Notes: generated from the letters alone by a model not told the origin. Counted from the first letter of the stretch, positions 10,239-19,819 are shown. The stretch is 64,000 nt of DNA from Poindextera sp963719975 (GCA_963719975.1 CAVRED010000007.1:248001-312000); one strand, 5' to 3'. Program-made: numbers and translations.

Positions 10239-11876
10239 CTACGTCGACGCCGGGCAGGCCGCGCTTGGCGGCGGCAGTTGCGGCGAGGCCAGCCCGACGT
10301 TCCAGTTCCAGGCTTGGCCGGCGCCGCGGCGGCGGCAGACGACCTCTTCCTGCAGCGCATAGGCGGCGGCCGAAAGGGGCGTGACCGGGCGCGGGGCGTC
10401 GGCGAAGATCATGCCGGCGGCGTCGGTCTCGTAGGCCGGCCACGCGGGCGCGCCGGCGCTGCGCGGGCGGCCGTCGCGGGCGAAGCTAGTCCAGTAGTCC
10501 TGCATGGCGGCCGCGAGCGCGCCATCCGCGGCCTGCGGCTTCGGCCAGCGCGGCGGCGCGCGGTCCAGCGTGCCGAACACGTAGGGGATCTCCGATGCGT
10601 GGAAGGCGTGCAGGCCGGCGGCGTCGGCGGCCGGGCCGCCATGGTCGAACTCGTAGAGAAAGGAAGGCTGGCCGAGCGCCGTCTGCGCCCGCACGGCCCG
10701 CTCCGCGGTCCAGGCGTAGAGCCCGTCGCGGGTGGCCGCCAGAATACTCTCGCGCATGTCGGTGCTGGGGTAGAGGCGCAGGAACGCGTCGGCGAGGTCG
10801 CCGTAGCGGTCGCGGATCGCCCGTTCGTACGCGGCGGCGTCGCTTGGCGCGTGCGGCGTCAGAACTGTCAGCGAGCGCATCTCGCCGCTGTTGTATCCGG
10901 CGAGCAGCGGAACGGGCGCCTGGTCGCGGCGGTCGAACGTCTCTACCAACTGAGCCGGGACGACGACACCGTCGACCGTCGGGGCCGGGATGTAGCCACC
11001 GGCGTAGAGGATATTGGTGGCCGTGCGGGCGTCCAACGAGCGAAGCGTGGCCAGGTCGATCTGCCTCGCTTCGGCCACCTGCCGGCCGGTTTCCTCCGCC
11101 GAGGGCGACCCGAACGCGCTTTCGCGCAGCGCCGGGACGGAGACCATGTAGGCGCTCTCGGCGATCGCGCGGTGGAACAGACCCTGCGCTCTGGGCGAGG
11201 CCATCAGGTAGAGCACGCAGCAGGCGCCCGCCGACTGGCCGGCGATGGTGACGTTGGCCGGATCGCCGCCGAACGCGGCGATGTTTCGCTGGATCCAGCG
11301 AAGCGCCTCGATCTGGTCCAACAGCCCGTAGTTGCCGGAGATGCCCAGCGGGTCCTCCGCGCTGAGGTCGCCGACCGCAAAGAAGCCAAGCGGTCCGAGC
11401 CGGTAGTTGATGGTGACGACGATGACGTCGCCGCGCGCCGCCAGACGGGCGCCGTCGAACAGCGGCTCGCTGCTGGCGCCCGTCACGAACGCGCCGCCAT
11501 GAATCCAGACCAGCACCGGCGCGTCCTTCGCCGCCGCCGGCGCCCAGACATTCAGTGTCAGGCAGTCTTCGCTCATCCGTCCAACGTCGTCGGCGTAGAG
11601 CGTGACGGTCGGTGGCAGCTGCACGCTGGCGGGCCCGAAACGCACGGCGCTCTTCACACCGGTCCAGCGCGCCATTGGCTGCGGCGGCCGCCAGCGCAGG
11701 AGACCGACGGGCGGCTGAGCGTAGGGGATGCCCTTGAAAACCTTGACCGCCCCGTCGCTTGCGCCCTGCAGCTGGCCGGCCGGGCAATCGATGACGGCCT
11801 CCGCCTGAGCTCTCGCCACCCCGGCGACGCCCAGCGCCAGACCGCCGGCGACCGCCATTCGTCGCGTGAGCGTCAT
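10239..11876 (-). CDS. Type-B carboxylesterase, Tat-exported
   Basis: 545 residues, intact. The N-terminus MTLTRRMAVAGGLALGVAG has a twin-arginine motif and a cleavage site near ARAQA, so export by Tat is likely. Family signatures are EDCLTLNVWAP, VLVWIHGGAFVTG (oxyanion hole), the nucleophile elbow GQSAGA and HASEIPYVFG containing the catalytic histidine. Such enzymes hydrolyse carboxylic esters, but the sequence does not identify the substrate. The neighbour downstream is another exported hydrolase; the 179-base gap argues against tight coupling. Confidence 0.93.
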   Translation of the reverse strand: MTLTRRMAVAGGLALGVAGVARAQAEAVIDCPAGQLQGASDGAVKVFKGIPYAQPPVGLLRWRPPQPMARWTGVKSAVRFGPASVQLPPTVTLYADDVGRMSEDCLTLNVWAPAAAKDAPVLVWIHGGAFVTGASSEPLFDGARLAARGDVIVVTINYRLGPLGFFAVGDLSAEDPLGISGNYGLLDQIEALRWIQRNIAAFGGDPANVTIAGQSAGACCVLYLMASPRAQGLFHRAIAESAYMVSVPALRESAFGSPSAEETGRQVAEARQIDLATLRSLDARTATNILYAGGYIPAPTVDGVVVPAQLVETFDRRDQAPVPLLAGYNSGEMRSLTVLTPHAPSDAAAYERAIRDRYGDLADAFLRLYPSTDMRESILAATRDGLYAWTAERAVRAQTALGQPSFLYEFDHGGPAADAAGLHAFHASEIPYVFGTLDRAPPRWPKPQAADGALAAAMQDYWTSFARDGRPRSAGAPAWPAYETDAAGMIFADAPRPVTPLSAAAYALQEEVVCRRRGAGQAWNWNVGLASPQLPPPSAACPAST

Positions 11877-12019
11877 CGGACGGTTACCCCGCCCAGAAAG
11901 CTCAGCACGATCACGCGCGTCTCGTCTTCGGTCATGGCAAAGCCGACCCTAGCGCTCACGAGGGAAAGGTCCACACTGCGGTCTTCCTGATTTCTCGTCA
12001 GGTCTGACAGCTTCCGCCC

Positions 12020-12040
12020 TGTCCGCTAAGCGCCAGAAGC
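12020..12040 (+). repeat. Dispersed repeat, copy 1
   Basis: The 21-base sequence TGTCCGCTAAGCGCCAGAAGC matches 18 of 21 bases of the copy at 12998-13018, in the same orientation. The two copies bracket the GFA-like and hypothetical genes. They resemble a short TGTCYGCT-type intergenic repeat rather than a coding sequence. Confidence 0.5.
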
Positions 12041-12096
12041 TGACACAAGCTCCGTGCCCGAGAGCGGCCACCGCTCCGCTGGGGCAAGCTGACCCT

Positions 12097-12423
12097 TCAG
12101 CCTTGGTATACCGCAGCACTGCCGCGCACCTTGCGTGGCATTAGGCGAGCGTTCACCCCCATTCGTCGTCGCGTTTGGTCGATGCTTACCCAGTGTGTGG
12201 TAAGGCCGCAGACCTTGCAGCGATGGAACTCCAGCCTTCGCGGAGCCCGAACATAGATCGACGTCGCTCCCGGGTCGCAGACGAGGCGAACTTGGTCCTT
12301 CTTGTAGTAGGCCCATAGCGCGCCCAGCCGCTGACACCATGAGCATTGACAGTCGTTCAACTTCTCGGGCGCCTCGGCGACTTCCAGCCGGATGGCTCCG
12401 CAGTCGCACACCGCTTCGATCAT
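12097..12423 (-). CDS. GFA/CENP-V-family zinc-binding protein
   Basis: 108 residues. The cysteine pattern CDCG, CQCSWC and CKVCG is that of the glutathione-dependent formaldehyde-activating (GFA) fold, which binds zinc. MIEAVCDCGAIRLEV at the start and the CQCSWCQRLGALWAYY stretch match the family closely. Many members are not true formaldehyde enzymes, so no reaction is assigned. It lies 15 bases downstream of the next minus-strand gene and may be co-transcribed with it. Two similar 21-base repeats lie around the pair. Confidence 0.87.
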   Translation of the reverse strand: MIEAVCDCGAIRLEVAEAPEKLNDCQCSWCQRLGALWAYYKKDQVRLVCDPGATSIYVRAPRRLEFHRCKVCGLTTHWVSIDQTRRRMGVNARLMPRKVRGSAAVYQG

Positions 12424-12438
12424 CGATCCACCGTCCTC

Positions 12439-12921
12439 CTAGGTCGGAGCACAGTGCCCCGGCTCGCCGCGCTTCCACTCGTCCGCCGTGCGCCAGCAGG
12501 GGCGACTGAAGCGGTCGGATGTGACTAGCCATTCCTGCAGGATCAGCGAAAGGGCGCTTCGGCCAGCGCCGTTGTGACTCGCGAGCAGCTCGCCACTGTC
12601 AGTCGCGCGGAACCTGATCGTTTGGAAGCGATGGTCGTGAAACGCCACGCGCACTGTGACCGCGCCGCTGTAGGATGTGTGCGTACGGGCATTTACCCGC
12701 GTGTCGCGCGAGAGGTGGGCGCGCGTCTTCCTCTGGGCCCGGATGTGCCGGACCAGGTCTTCGGCCGCCTCCAGCGGCGGCGCCGTCCGCTCGGCTGCCT
12801 GGAACGTGACGTGATCCCGAGTCGGCGGCGGCAACCCGCCGGCAGTTGTCTCACCAAAGAACGCTGCCAGCTCTTCCTCGAACGGCGAGAGAGGGGCGTT
12901 ACCGGGTTCTGTCTTCGACAT
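12439..12921 (-). CDS. Hypothetical protein
   Basis: About 160 residues starting MSKTEPGNAPLSPFEEELAA; an upstream in-frame ATG at 12942 is also possible. No family is recognised. The sequence is soluble and charged, with an acidic N-terminus and a basic middle (RHIRAQRKTRAHLSRDTR), and no signal peptide or membrane segment. It shares strand and spacing with the GFA-like gene. Confidence 0.5.
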   Translation of the reverse strand: MSKTEPGNAPLSPFEEELAAFFGETTAGGLPPPTRDHVTFQAAERTAPPLEAAEDLVRHIRAQRKTRAHLSRDTRVNARTHTSYSGAVTVRVAFHDHRFQTIRFRATDSGELLASHNGAGRSALSLILQEWLVTSDRFSRPCWRTADEWKRGEPGHCAPT

Positions 12922-13262
12922 CGGCGCGCATTCTAGCATCACTCAGGCCGACACCCGAGCGACCGCCTCTATCCCAAGGCTGATGCCGCAATGGCGGTGT
13001 CTGCTAAGCGCCGGGAGCGGTTATTCGGAATGACGACCGAGAGGCTAAGCCAATCCCTGAGCGCTCCCCCAGCGGCGCTATTCTCCGCTCGTCGCAACCG
13101 CATGAGAGCCCGCATGTTCAACCGTCACGGCAGAGACGTCCGCCGATCGATCCGTTCGCACAGCACGGCTCCCTCGCAGCTGCGGCCAGTCACGCCACGC
13201 GTCCCTTCCTCCACCCTTCTCCACGCGCAGTCGACGGCGCCTGGAGCGACGGAGCTGCTCTG
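12922..13262. other. Intergenic region without a recognised gene
   Basis: I see no convincing coding sequence here. The region holds the second copy of the 21-base repeat (12998-13018) and presumably the promoters of the minus-strand hypothetical gene and the plus-strand DUF2158 gene. Confidence 0.5.
12998..13018 (+). repeat. Dispersed repeat, copy 2
   Basis: TGTCTGCTAAGCGCCGGGAGC differs from the copy at 12020-12040 at three positions and has the same orientation. The separation is about 980 bases. Confidence 0.5.
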
Positions 13263-13484
13263 ATGGCCATCAGCAGCGAGCCGTTGCAGGTGAAGGCGGG
13301 CGACGTGGTGCGGCTGAAGTCCGGCGGCCCGCGCATGACCGCCGAGCGGGTCGACGATCGCGTGGAGCTTCCCTTCGCCCACTGCATCTGGATCGACGCG
13401 CGGAGCGCGGCCCGCACGATGTTCTTCAAGCTGGACGCGCTCGAGCTCGCCAGCGGCGACGACGACCAACCCGATTCCTCCTGA
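13263..13484 (+). CDS. DUF2158 (YodC-like) small protein
   Basis: 73 residues. The N-terminal LQVKAGDVVRLKSGGPRMTAE is the signature of DUF2158, a small family with an SH3-like barrel of unknown function. CIWIDARSAARTMFFKLDALEL completes the domain. The gene is intact and stands alone. The large (CAC)10 hairpin begins four bases after its stop and may terminate or stabilise its transcript. Confidence 0.85.
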   Translation: MAISSEPLQVKAGDVVRLKSGGPRMTAERVDDRVELPFAHCIWIDARSAARTMFFKLDALELASGDDDQPDSS

Positions 13485-13487
13485 CCC

Positions 13488-13578
13488 CCCGCGGGGAAGG
13501 ATGGTCAGCGAGCTTCGCACCACCACCACCACCACCACCACCACCACCCGAAGTTCGCTGACCATCCTTCCCCGTGGG
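13488..13578. repeat. 30-bp inverted repeat with a (CAC)10 loop
   Basis: The arms 13488-13517 and 13549-13578 are complementary at all but two positions, and both exceptions can form G-U pairs in RNA. The 31-base loop is ten perfect CAC triplets plus C. The inner 25 bases of each arm (GGGGAAGGATGG... against ...CCATCCTTCCCC) match with a single exception. It lies just after the DUF2158 stop and 180 bases before the MFS gene. The stem is far longer than an ordinary terminator needs, and no T-tract follows. Confidence 0.9.
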
Positions 13579-13757
13579 CCATGCCCCTGCGGCGGAACGC
13601 GATTCCATTTCAAACGGAGACACAACCCGGCGGGGACGCCGATTGACGGGGCGTCAAACATCTTCCAGGGTTTGCGGCAACCACGGGTTCGCCACGCAAA
13701 GCGAAGCTGGACAGTGAGAGACGTCGGGAGGTCGGGAATGCGCCTGTCTGAGCGCAC

Positions 13758-15252
13758 GTGAGCGCAGTGAACGCGGCTGAGCGGCCACCTCTCGATACCC
13801 TGACCAAGTTCTTCTACGGCATGGGCACGATGGCCGGGGCCGTCAAAGGCCGCCTCTGCGGGCTCATGCTGTTCTTCTACAACCAGCTGGTCGGTCTGCC
13901 CGCGCCCTGGGTGAGCGCGGCGATCGGCATCGCGCTCTTCATCGACGCCTTCTGGGACCCGATTGTCGGCCAAATCTCGGACCGCACGCACACCCGCTGG
14001 GGGCGCAGGCATCCGTACATCTACGGCGCGACCATTCCGGCGGCGATCTGCTTTGCGCTTCTGTTCATGCCGCCGCACGGCGCGCCCCAGCGGACGATCT
14101 TCCTCTGGCTGCTGGTGACGGTCCTCGGCACGCGGCTGTTCGACAGCTTGAACGAGATTCCGGCGTCCGCATTGCTGCCCGAGCTCACGCAGAACTATGA
14201 CGAGCGCACGAACGTCTCGAGCTATCGCTACCTGTTCAGCGGCGTGATCGGCGCGGCTCTCGGCGTCGTCCTGACCTTCGGCGTGTTCCTGCGCAAGACC
14301 AGGACCGAGAGCTTCGGCCAGTTCAACTTCGCCGCCTATGCGCCTTTCGCCATCACGACGGCGATCATCGGCGTCGTCGCCCTGTTCGCCTCGGCCATCG
14401 CCACCCACCGGTTCATCCCGTACCTGCACAGGCCGCAGCGCGTGCGCGAACCGGGTCAGCTCGCCAAGGTCATCGGCGCGGCGCTGGCCAACCGCAACTT
14501 CGTCTCCATCGCGCTGTCCAGCCTCATCTTCGGCATCGCGGTCGGGATCGCCGGCGGCCTCGGCTTCTATTTCTCGACCTACGCCTTCCAGCTCGGCTCG
14601 AACGCCCTGTTGGTCCTCGGCCTCACCCTCATTCCGGCCGGACTGATCGGCGTGGTGCTGGCGCCCATCATCGGGCGCATCATGGACAAGAAGCGCGCTT
14701 GTCTGACGGTCTTCTTCCTCGCCATCGCATCGACGACGGTTCCGCTCGGCGCCTGGCTGCTCGGCCTCATGCCGGCCGGTGCGCCGTGGGTGTTGCCGGT
14801 GATCATCATCGACAACATGGCGACCACCGGGCTCGCCACGACCGGCTTCATCATCGTCACGTCCATGATCGCCGATGTCGTGGACGAAGCCGCCGTCCAG
14901 ACCGGCCAGCGCTCGGAGGGCCTGCTCTACGCCGCCGAGTCGCTGGTGCGGAAGGTGACGAGCAGCTTCGCCGCTCTCATTCCCGGCCTTGTGCTGGGCT
15001 TCGTGCACTTTCCGATGCACGCGCGACCGGGCCACGTCGATCCGACGATCATTCGCAATCTGATCCTGATCTACTTGCCGACCTACACCTTCATCACGCT
15101 CTGCTCGACCAGCGCGCTGATGTTCTACCGCATCGACCGCGCCCATCACGCGGACAACGTGAGGAAGTTGGGCGAGGCCGCGGCGCTCGCCGAGGCGGCG
15201 ATCGAAGAGTTGCGAGCTGGCCGAGGGGCCGATCACCCCGCGGCCGGTCTGA
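13758..15252 (+). CDS. GPH/MFS-type cation symporter 1 (C-terminal frameshift)
   Basis: About 497 residues with roughly twelve membrane helices. Family motifs of glycoside-pentoside-hexuronide:cation symporters are FWDPIVGQISDRTHTRWGRRHPYI (loop 2-3), PELTQNYDERTNVSSYR and MIADVVDEAAVQTGQRSEGLLYAAE. The frame as written runs on into the next transporter. Removing one base near 15213 instead gives ELAEGPITPRPV followed by TGA at 15250-15252, so two separate proteins are more likely than a fusion. The substrate is unknown; sugar- or glycoside-like solutes are usual for the family. Confidence 0.85.
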
Positions 15253-15272
15253 GCCAGGTCCAGGAGCGCCCC

Positions 15273-16794
15273 TTGAGCGACGTCGCCGCCCGCCCGCCGC
15301 TGACGCTGGGCACCAAAGTCTCATACGGCGTCGGCTCCGTCGTGCAGTCGGTCGCCGGCGTCGCGCTGTCGACCTCGGTCATCAACCTCTTCCTGATCCG
15401 CGTGATCGGCATGGACCCGATCACCGTCGGGGTCGTGATCCTGATTTCGCTGATCGTCGACGCCGTCATCGATCCGGCCCTTGGCCGCTTCTCCGACACC
15501 TTCCGCTCGCCCTGGGGCCGGCGCCACCCGTTCATGTATGCCTCGGCGCTGCCGATAGCGCTCGCCATCATCCTTCTCTGGCGCCCGCCGCACGGCCTCG
15601 CCGGCGACGCGCTGGCGGTCTACACGCTGGCCATGCTGGTGCTCCTGCGGCTTTGCACCAGCCTCTATCAGGTGCCGTCGGACGCGCTCTCGCCGGAGCT
15701 CGCTCCCGACTACCACGAGCGCACCAGCCTGATCAGCTTCCGCTACTTCTTCGGCGTCTTTGGCGGCACGATCGCCAACTTCGTCTTGTTCGCCTTCTAC
15801 CTGCAGAAGTCGCGCGAGCAATCCGCTCGGTCAGCTCAACAGGGAAGCGTACGGCAACTTCTTCCTCGTCGCCGCGATCGTCATCTTCGTCGCCATCCTG
15901 GGCTCGTCCTACGCGACCCACCGGTTCATCCCCTACCTGCGCTCGGAACCCAAGCGGTCGATGACTCTGGCCGCGTCGGCCAAGGAAATCTGGCACACGC
16001 TCGCCAATCGCTCGCTCATCTCGGTCATGGTCTCCGGCCTGCTGTCCGGCATCGCCGGCGGCATGGCGGCGAGCCTTCAGCTCTTCATGAGCTACTACTT
16101 CTGGGGCCTTTCCAGCCGGGTGATCGGCGCCATCGGCCTGTTCATCCTGCCGTCCTACTTCCTCGGCATCGCCATCGCGCCGGCGCTCAGCCGCGCGCTC
16201 GACAAGAAGCGGACCATGATGACGGTCTTCTTCCTGGCGATCTTCGCTGGCGTCATTCCGGTCGCCCTGAGGCTTGCCGGCCTTCTGCCGCCAAATGGGT
16301 CCCCGTGGATTCCGGTGATCCTGACCGCCGACGTCTTCGTCTCGAGCGCGCTCGCGTTGGTCGGGTTCGTCATCGTCTCGTCGATGATCGCCGACGTGGT
16401 CGAGGATGCGGCGGTCAAGACCGGCCGCCGCTCGGAGGGGCTGCTGTTCGCCGCCAACGGCCTGTTGCCCAAGTTCACCACCGGCATCGGCACGCTGCTC
16501 GGCAACGGGATGCTGGCCTTCGTGCATCTGCCGAGAGCGGCGGGCGCCGGCGCGGTCGACAAGGTGGACCCGGCGATCATGACCCACCTGGTCTGGCTGT
16601 CGGTGCCCGCCGGGATGGTCCTGAACTCGCTCGCGGTCTCGGTTTTGTTCTTCTACCGGATCGACAAGCGCTCGCACGAGAGCAACCTCGCGGCGCTCGC
16701 GCTCGAAGCCGGACTTGGCGGGCCGACGCCGACCGCCATCTCGACGGCGCCGCCGCCGATCGTCGAGCCCGGCCCGGCCGGGCCGCCCGTCTAG
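15273..16794 (+). CDS. GPH/MFS-type cation symporter 2 (one frameshift)
   Basis: Paralogue of the preceding gene, about 507 residues. The start is taken as TTG at 15273 because AGGAG lies 6 bases upstream and the protein then begins LSDVAARPPLTLGTKVSYGVG, aligned with the first copy's N-terminus. Motifs are DPALGRFSDTFRSPWGRRHPF, SSMIADVVEDAAVKTGRRSEG and LFFYRIDKRSHE. One extra base near 15822 shifts the frame inside KSREQNPLGQLNREAYGNFF. The tandem pair suggests a recent duplication with related substrates, possibly translationally linked across the 20-base gap. Confidence 0.87.
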
Positions 16795-16819
16795 CTTGGC
16801 CGCCCGCCATAGCCACCCG

Positions 16820-16894
16820 CGGCGACCGATGCTATGCGAGGGTGAATGGCGATCACTTGATTTGCGGCGGCCGGGCCGAATTCATCGGTCGCCG
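16820..16894. repeat. 12-bp inverted repeat upstream of the MATE gene
   Basis: CGGCGACCGATG (16820-16831) and CATCGGTCGCCG (16883-16894) are perfect inverted copies separated by 51 bases. They lie in the gap between the symporter pair and the MATE transporter, 31 bases before its ATG. A looped operator or a transcript hairpin is possible. Confidence 0.45.
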
Positions 16895-16925
16895 GACCAT
16901 CCGATTTAGGCGTTACACTTAAGAT

Positions 16926-18446
16926 ATGTCCGAATCCTCATTTCCATGGGCGGCCAGGCGGCGGCCACTACCCCAGGCGCAACCTGACCGAAGGCCCGAT
17001 CGCGAAGACGCTGATCCTGTTTTCGCTGCCGATGCTCGGCACCAACGTGCTGCAGTCGCTGAACCTGACCGCCAATCAGTTCTGGGTCAGCCACCTCCTG
17101 GGCGTGACCGCGATCGCCGCCATCGGCAACGCCAACGTCATCGGCTTCCTGGCCCAGGGCGCGATCTTCGGTGCCACCATGGCCGCCAACATCATGATCG
17201 CCCAGGCCGTCGGGGCAGGGGACTTCACGCCTCGTCAAACGGGTGATGGGGACGGCGATCTCGTTCTTCTTCGCTCTGTCGGTCGTGCTGGCGCTTCTGG
17301 GCTGGAACTTCGCGCCGCACGTCCTGACGCTGATGCGCACGCCGCCGGCGGCGAGGGCCGACGCGATCATCTACATGCGCATCGTCTTCACCGCGATGCC
17401 GTTCATGTACTTCTTCATGTTCCTGCAGATGGCGCAGCGGGGCGCGGGGAATTCGCGAACCCCGTTCTATTTCATGGCCTTGGCGGTCGTCCTTGACATC
17501 ATCTTCAACCCGCTGCTCATCGCCGGCATCGGGCCCTTTCCCAAGCTGGGCATCGCAGGATCGGCCATGTCGACCCTGATCGGACAGAGCGTCTCGCTGG
17601 CGCTGCTGCTCGTCTACCTCTACCGCACGCACAGCGTCATCATGCTTCGGCCGAGCGAGCTCGGCCTGCTCAAGCCGGACTGGAGCCTGTTGCGGCCGCT
17701 CCTGGTGCGCGGGCTGCCGATGAGCCTGCAGATGTTCATCATGTCGGGCGCTTCGATGGTGATGATCGGGTTCGTCAACGGCTTCGGGGCCGTGACCGTC
17801 GGCCGCCTACATCGGCGCGCAGCAGGTGTGGAACTACATCCAGATGCCGGGCATGGCGGTCGGGGCCTCGATCTCGTCGATGGCCGGCCAGAACGTCGGC
17901 GCGGGCAAGTGGGACCGCGTCTCGCGCATCGCCGGCATCGGCGTCCTGCTCAGCGTCGCCGTCACCGGAAGTTGCGCGGCGCTGATCTACCTCCTCGGCC
18001 CGATCCCGCTCTATCCGTTCCTGCCCTTCGGGTCGCCGACGATCCCGATCGCCCTGCACATCGACCGCACGGTGCTGTGGGCGTTCGTGATCTTCAACGC
18101 CACCTTCGCGCTGAGCGGCATCGTCCGCTCGACCGGCGCGGTCTGGCCGCCGATGCTCATCCTCATCGTCTCGATGTGGCTGATCCGCGTGCCGTTCGCC
18201 CACTTCTTGATCCCGCGCTTCGGAGCCGAAGCGATCTGGTGGAGCTTCCCGCTCGGCACCATCACCTCGAGCGTGCTCTCGGTGCTCTATTACACGTTCG
18301 GCGGCTGGCGGAAGGTGCGCATGATCCGCCCCGAGGCGGGCGGCGAGGTGCCGGACTCACCCGTCACCGGCCCGGTGATGGACTCGCACGAAGACGACGA
18401 GCCGCCTCCCGTCCGCGCGTGCCGGCCGAGCGTCGCGGCGTCGTGA
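16926..18446 (+). CDS. MATE-family efflux transporter (three frameshifts)
   Basis: About 500 residues. The N-terminal RRNLTEGPIAKTLILFSLPM is the conserved MATE opening, followed by NANVIGFLAQGAIFGATMAANIM, AQRGAGNSRTPFYFMALAVV and, in the second half, AQQVWNYIQMPGMAVGASIS and LSGIVRSTGAVWPPM. Twelve membrane segments are expected; such proteins export drugs or cationic metabolites with Na+ or H+. Shifts lie between 16930 and 16985, near 17235 (an extra A in TTCACGC) and near 17800 (an extra G in GTCGGCC). Each is one inserted base. The ATG at 16926 is kept although the first shift makes the N-terminus uncertain. Confidence 0.87.
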
Positions 18447-18478
18447 CCGCTACAGATCTAGAGAAGAGGAACCCCTCC

Positions 18479-19522
18479 ATGCGTTTCGGCATCTTCTACG
18501 AGCACCAACTGCCGCGGCCCTGGACCAAGGGGCTGGAGCAGAAGCTGTTCCAGGACGCGCTCGACCAGGTCGAGCTGGCCGACCGGCTGGGCTTCGACAA
18601 CGTCTGGGAGGTCGAGCACCACTTCCTCGAGGAGTACTCGCACTCCTCGGCGCCCGAGATCTTCCTCGCCGCCTGCTCCCAGCGCACCAAGCAGATCCGC
18701 CTTGGCCACGGCATCGTGCTCATGCCGCCGGGCTACAACCACCCGGCGCGCGTCGCCGAGCGCATCGCGACCCTCGATCTTGTCTCCAACGGGCGAGTCG
18801 AGTTCGGCACCGGCGAGAGCTCGGCCCTGCTCGAGCTCGGCGGGTATGGCGTCGACGTCGCGCAGAAGCGCAACGCCTGGCGCGAGGCGGTCGAGCAGTG
18901 CGCCAACATGCTGGCCATGGACCCCTATCCGGGGTTCGAGGGCGAGTTCTTCTCCATGCCCTGCCGCAACGTGATGCCAAAGCCGGTGCAGCGGCCGCAT
19001 CCGCCGCTCTGGGTCGCCTGCTCGAACCGCGAGACGATCAAGCTGGCGGCCCGGCTCGGCATCGGCGCGCTGACCTTCGCCTTCGTCGATCCGGCCGAGG
19101 CCAAGCAGTGGGTCGACGACTACTATCGGATCTTCAAGGAAGAATGCGTGCCGATCGGGCATGCGGTGAACCCCAACATCTGCATGGTCTCGAGCTTCGG
19201 CATCCACCACGACGTCGAGGAGGCCCGTCGCCGCTTCCAGGATGGCTTCCGCTTCTTCCAGTTCGCGCTCGGTTGGCACTACGGCTTCGGCGAGCAGATC
19301 CCCGGGCGGACCGACATCTGGGAGAAGTTCCAGCAGGCGCTGCCCAACATGCCGGCCGGCGGCCAGATCGCCGAAGGCGGCATCGGCACGCCCGACGGCC
19401 TGCGCGACCACCTGCGCAAGTTCGACGAATGCGGCGTCGACCAGGTGGCCTTCATCCAGCAGGGCGGCCGCAACCGGCACGAGGACATCTGCGAGGCGCT
19501 CGAGCTGTTCGCCGCGAGGTGA
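18479..19522 (+). CDS. LLM-class flavin-dependent monooxygenase
   Basis: 347 residues, intact. The luciferase-like TIM barrel opens MRFGIFYEHQLPRPW. Typical signatures are WEVEHHFLEEYSHSSAPE, LGHGIVLMPPGYNHPARVAERIATLD, GRVEFGTGESS and the C-terminal CGVDQVAFIQQGGRN. These FMNH2-dependent enzymes oxidise small organic substrates with oxygen; the substrate cannot be read. AGAGGA precedes the ATG by 8 bases. The stop overlaps the start of the next small gene (TGATG), so the two are translationally coupled. Confidence 0.92.
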   Translation: MRFGIFYEHQLPRPWTKGLEQKLFQDALDQVELADRLGFDNVWEVEHHFLEEYSHSSAPEIFLAACSQRTKQIRLGHGIVLMPPGYNHPARVAERIATLDLVSNGRVEFGTGESSALLELGGYGVDVAQKRNAWREAVEQCANMLAMDPYPGFEGEFFSMPCRNVMPKPVQRPHPPLWVACSNRETIKLAARLGIGALTFAFVDPAEAKQWVDDYYRIFKEECVPIGHAVNPNICMVSSFGIHHDVEEARRRFQDGFRFFQFALGWHYGFGEQIPGRTDIWEKFQQALPNMPAGGQIAEGGIGTPDGLRDHLRKFDECGVDQVAFIQQGGRNRHEDICEALELFAAR

Positions 19523-19807
19523 TGGGCGAGTTCAAGGAGCGCGAAGCCGAGCGGGTCAAGCGCAAGGCCGAGGAACTCGCGCCCTACGTCGAGGCGGCGA
19601 TGAAGCGCAAACAGTGGATGCCGCCGCTCGCCGACAGCGAGATCCCGCCGGTCATCGCGCTCGGCCGGCAGATCGCCGAACAGGCGGCCCAGGCCGGACA
19701 GCCGCGCGCCCGAGCCGCCGCCGGCCCGCACGGCCTGGCGCGAAGCCTTCGACTCCGGCGAGGCGCTCAGGAAGAGCGAGGCGGCGAAGAAGAAGGCCGA
19801 GGCTTAA
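19522..19807 (+). CDS. Small hypothetical protein coupled to the monooxygenase (one frameshift)
   Basis: The ATG at 19522 overlaps the monooxygenase stop by one base. It opens MGEFKEREAERVKRKAEEL, a charged helical, coiled-coil-like sequence, and continues KRKQWMPPLADSEIPPVIALG. One extra base near 19710 is needed to reach the natural-looking end TAWREAFDSGEALRKSEAAK..., TAA at 19805-19807. About 95 residues. No family name is known to me. Coupling suggests a partner or accessory role for the flavin enzyme. Confidence 0.6.
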
Positions 19808-19819
19808 AGCCTCGCCCCT

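Noticed and set aside
13518..13548. (CAC)10 run as part of a CRISPR array
   Set aside because: No repeat-spacer alternation and no cas genes; it is a triplet repeat inside a hairpin loop.
13125..15236. Long minus-strand open frame opposite the DUF2158 and MFS genes
   Set aside because: It is antisense to clear membrane proteins, has low-complexity Arg/Asp/Glu/Gln composition and matches no family; a product of high GC.
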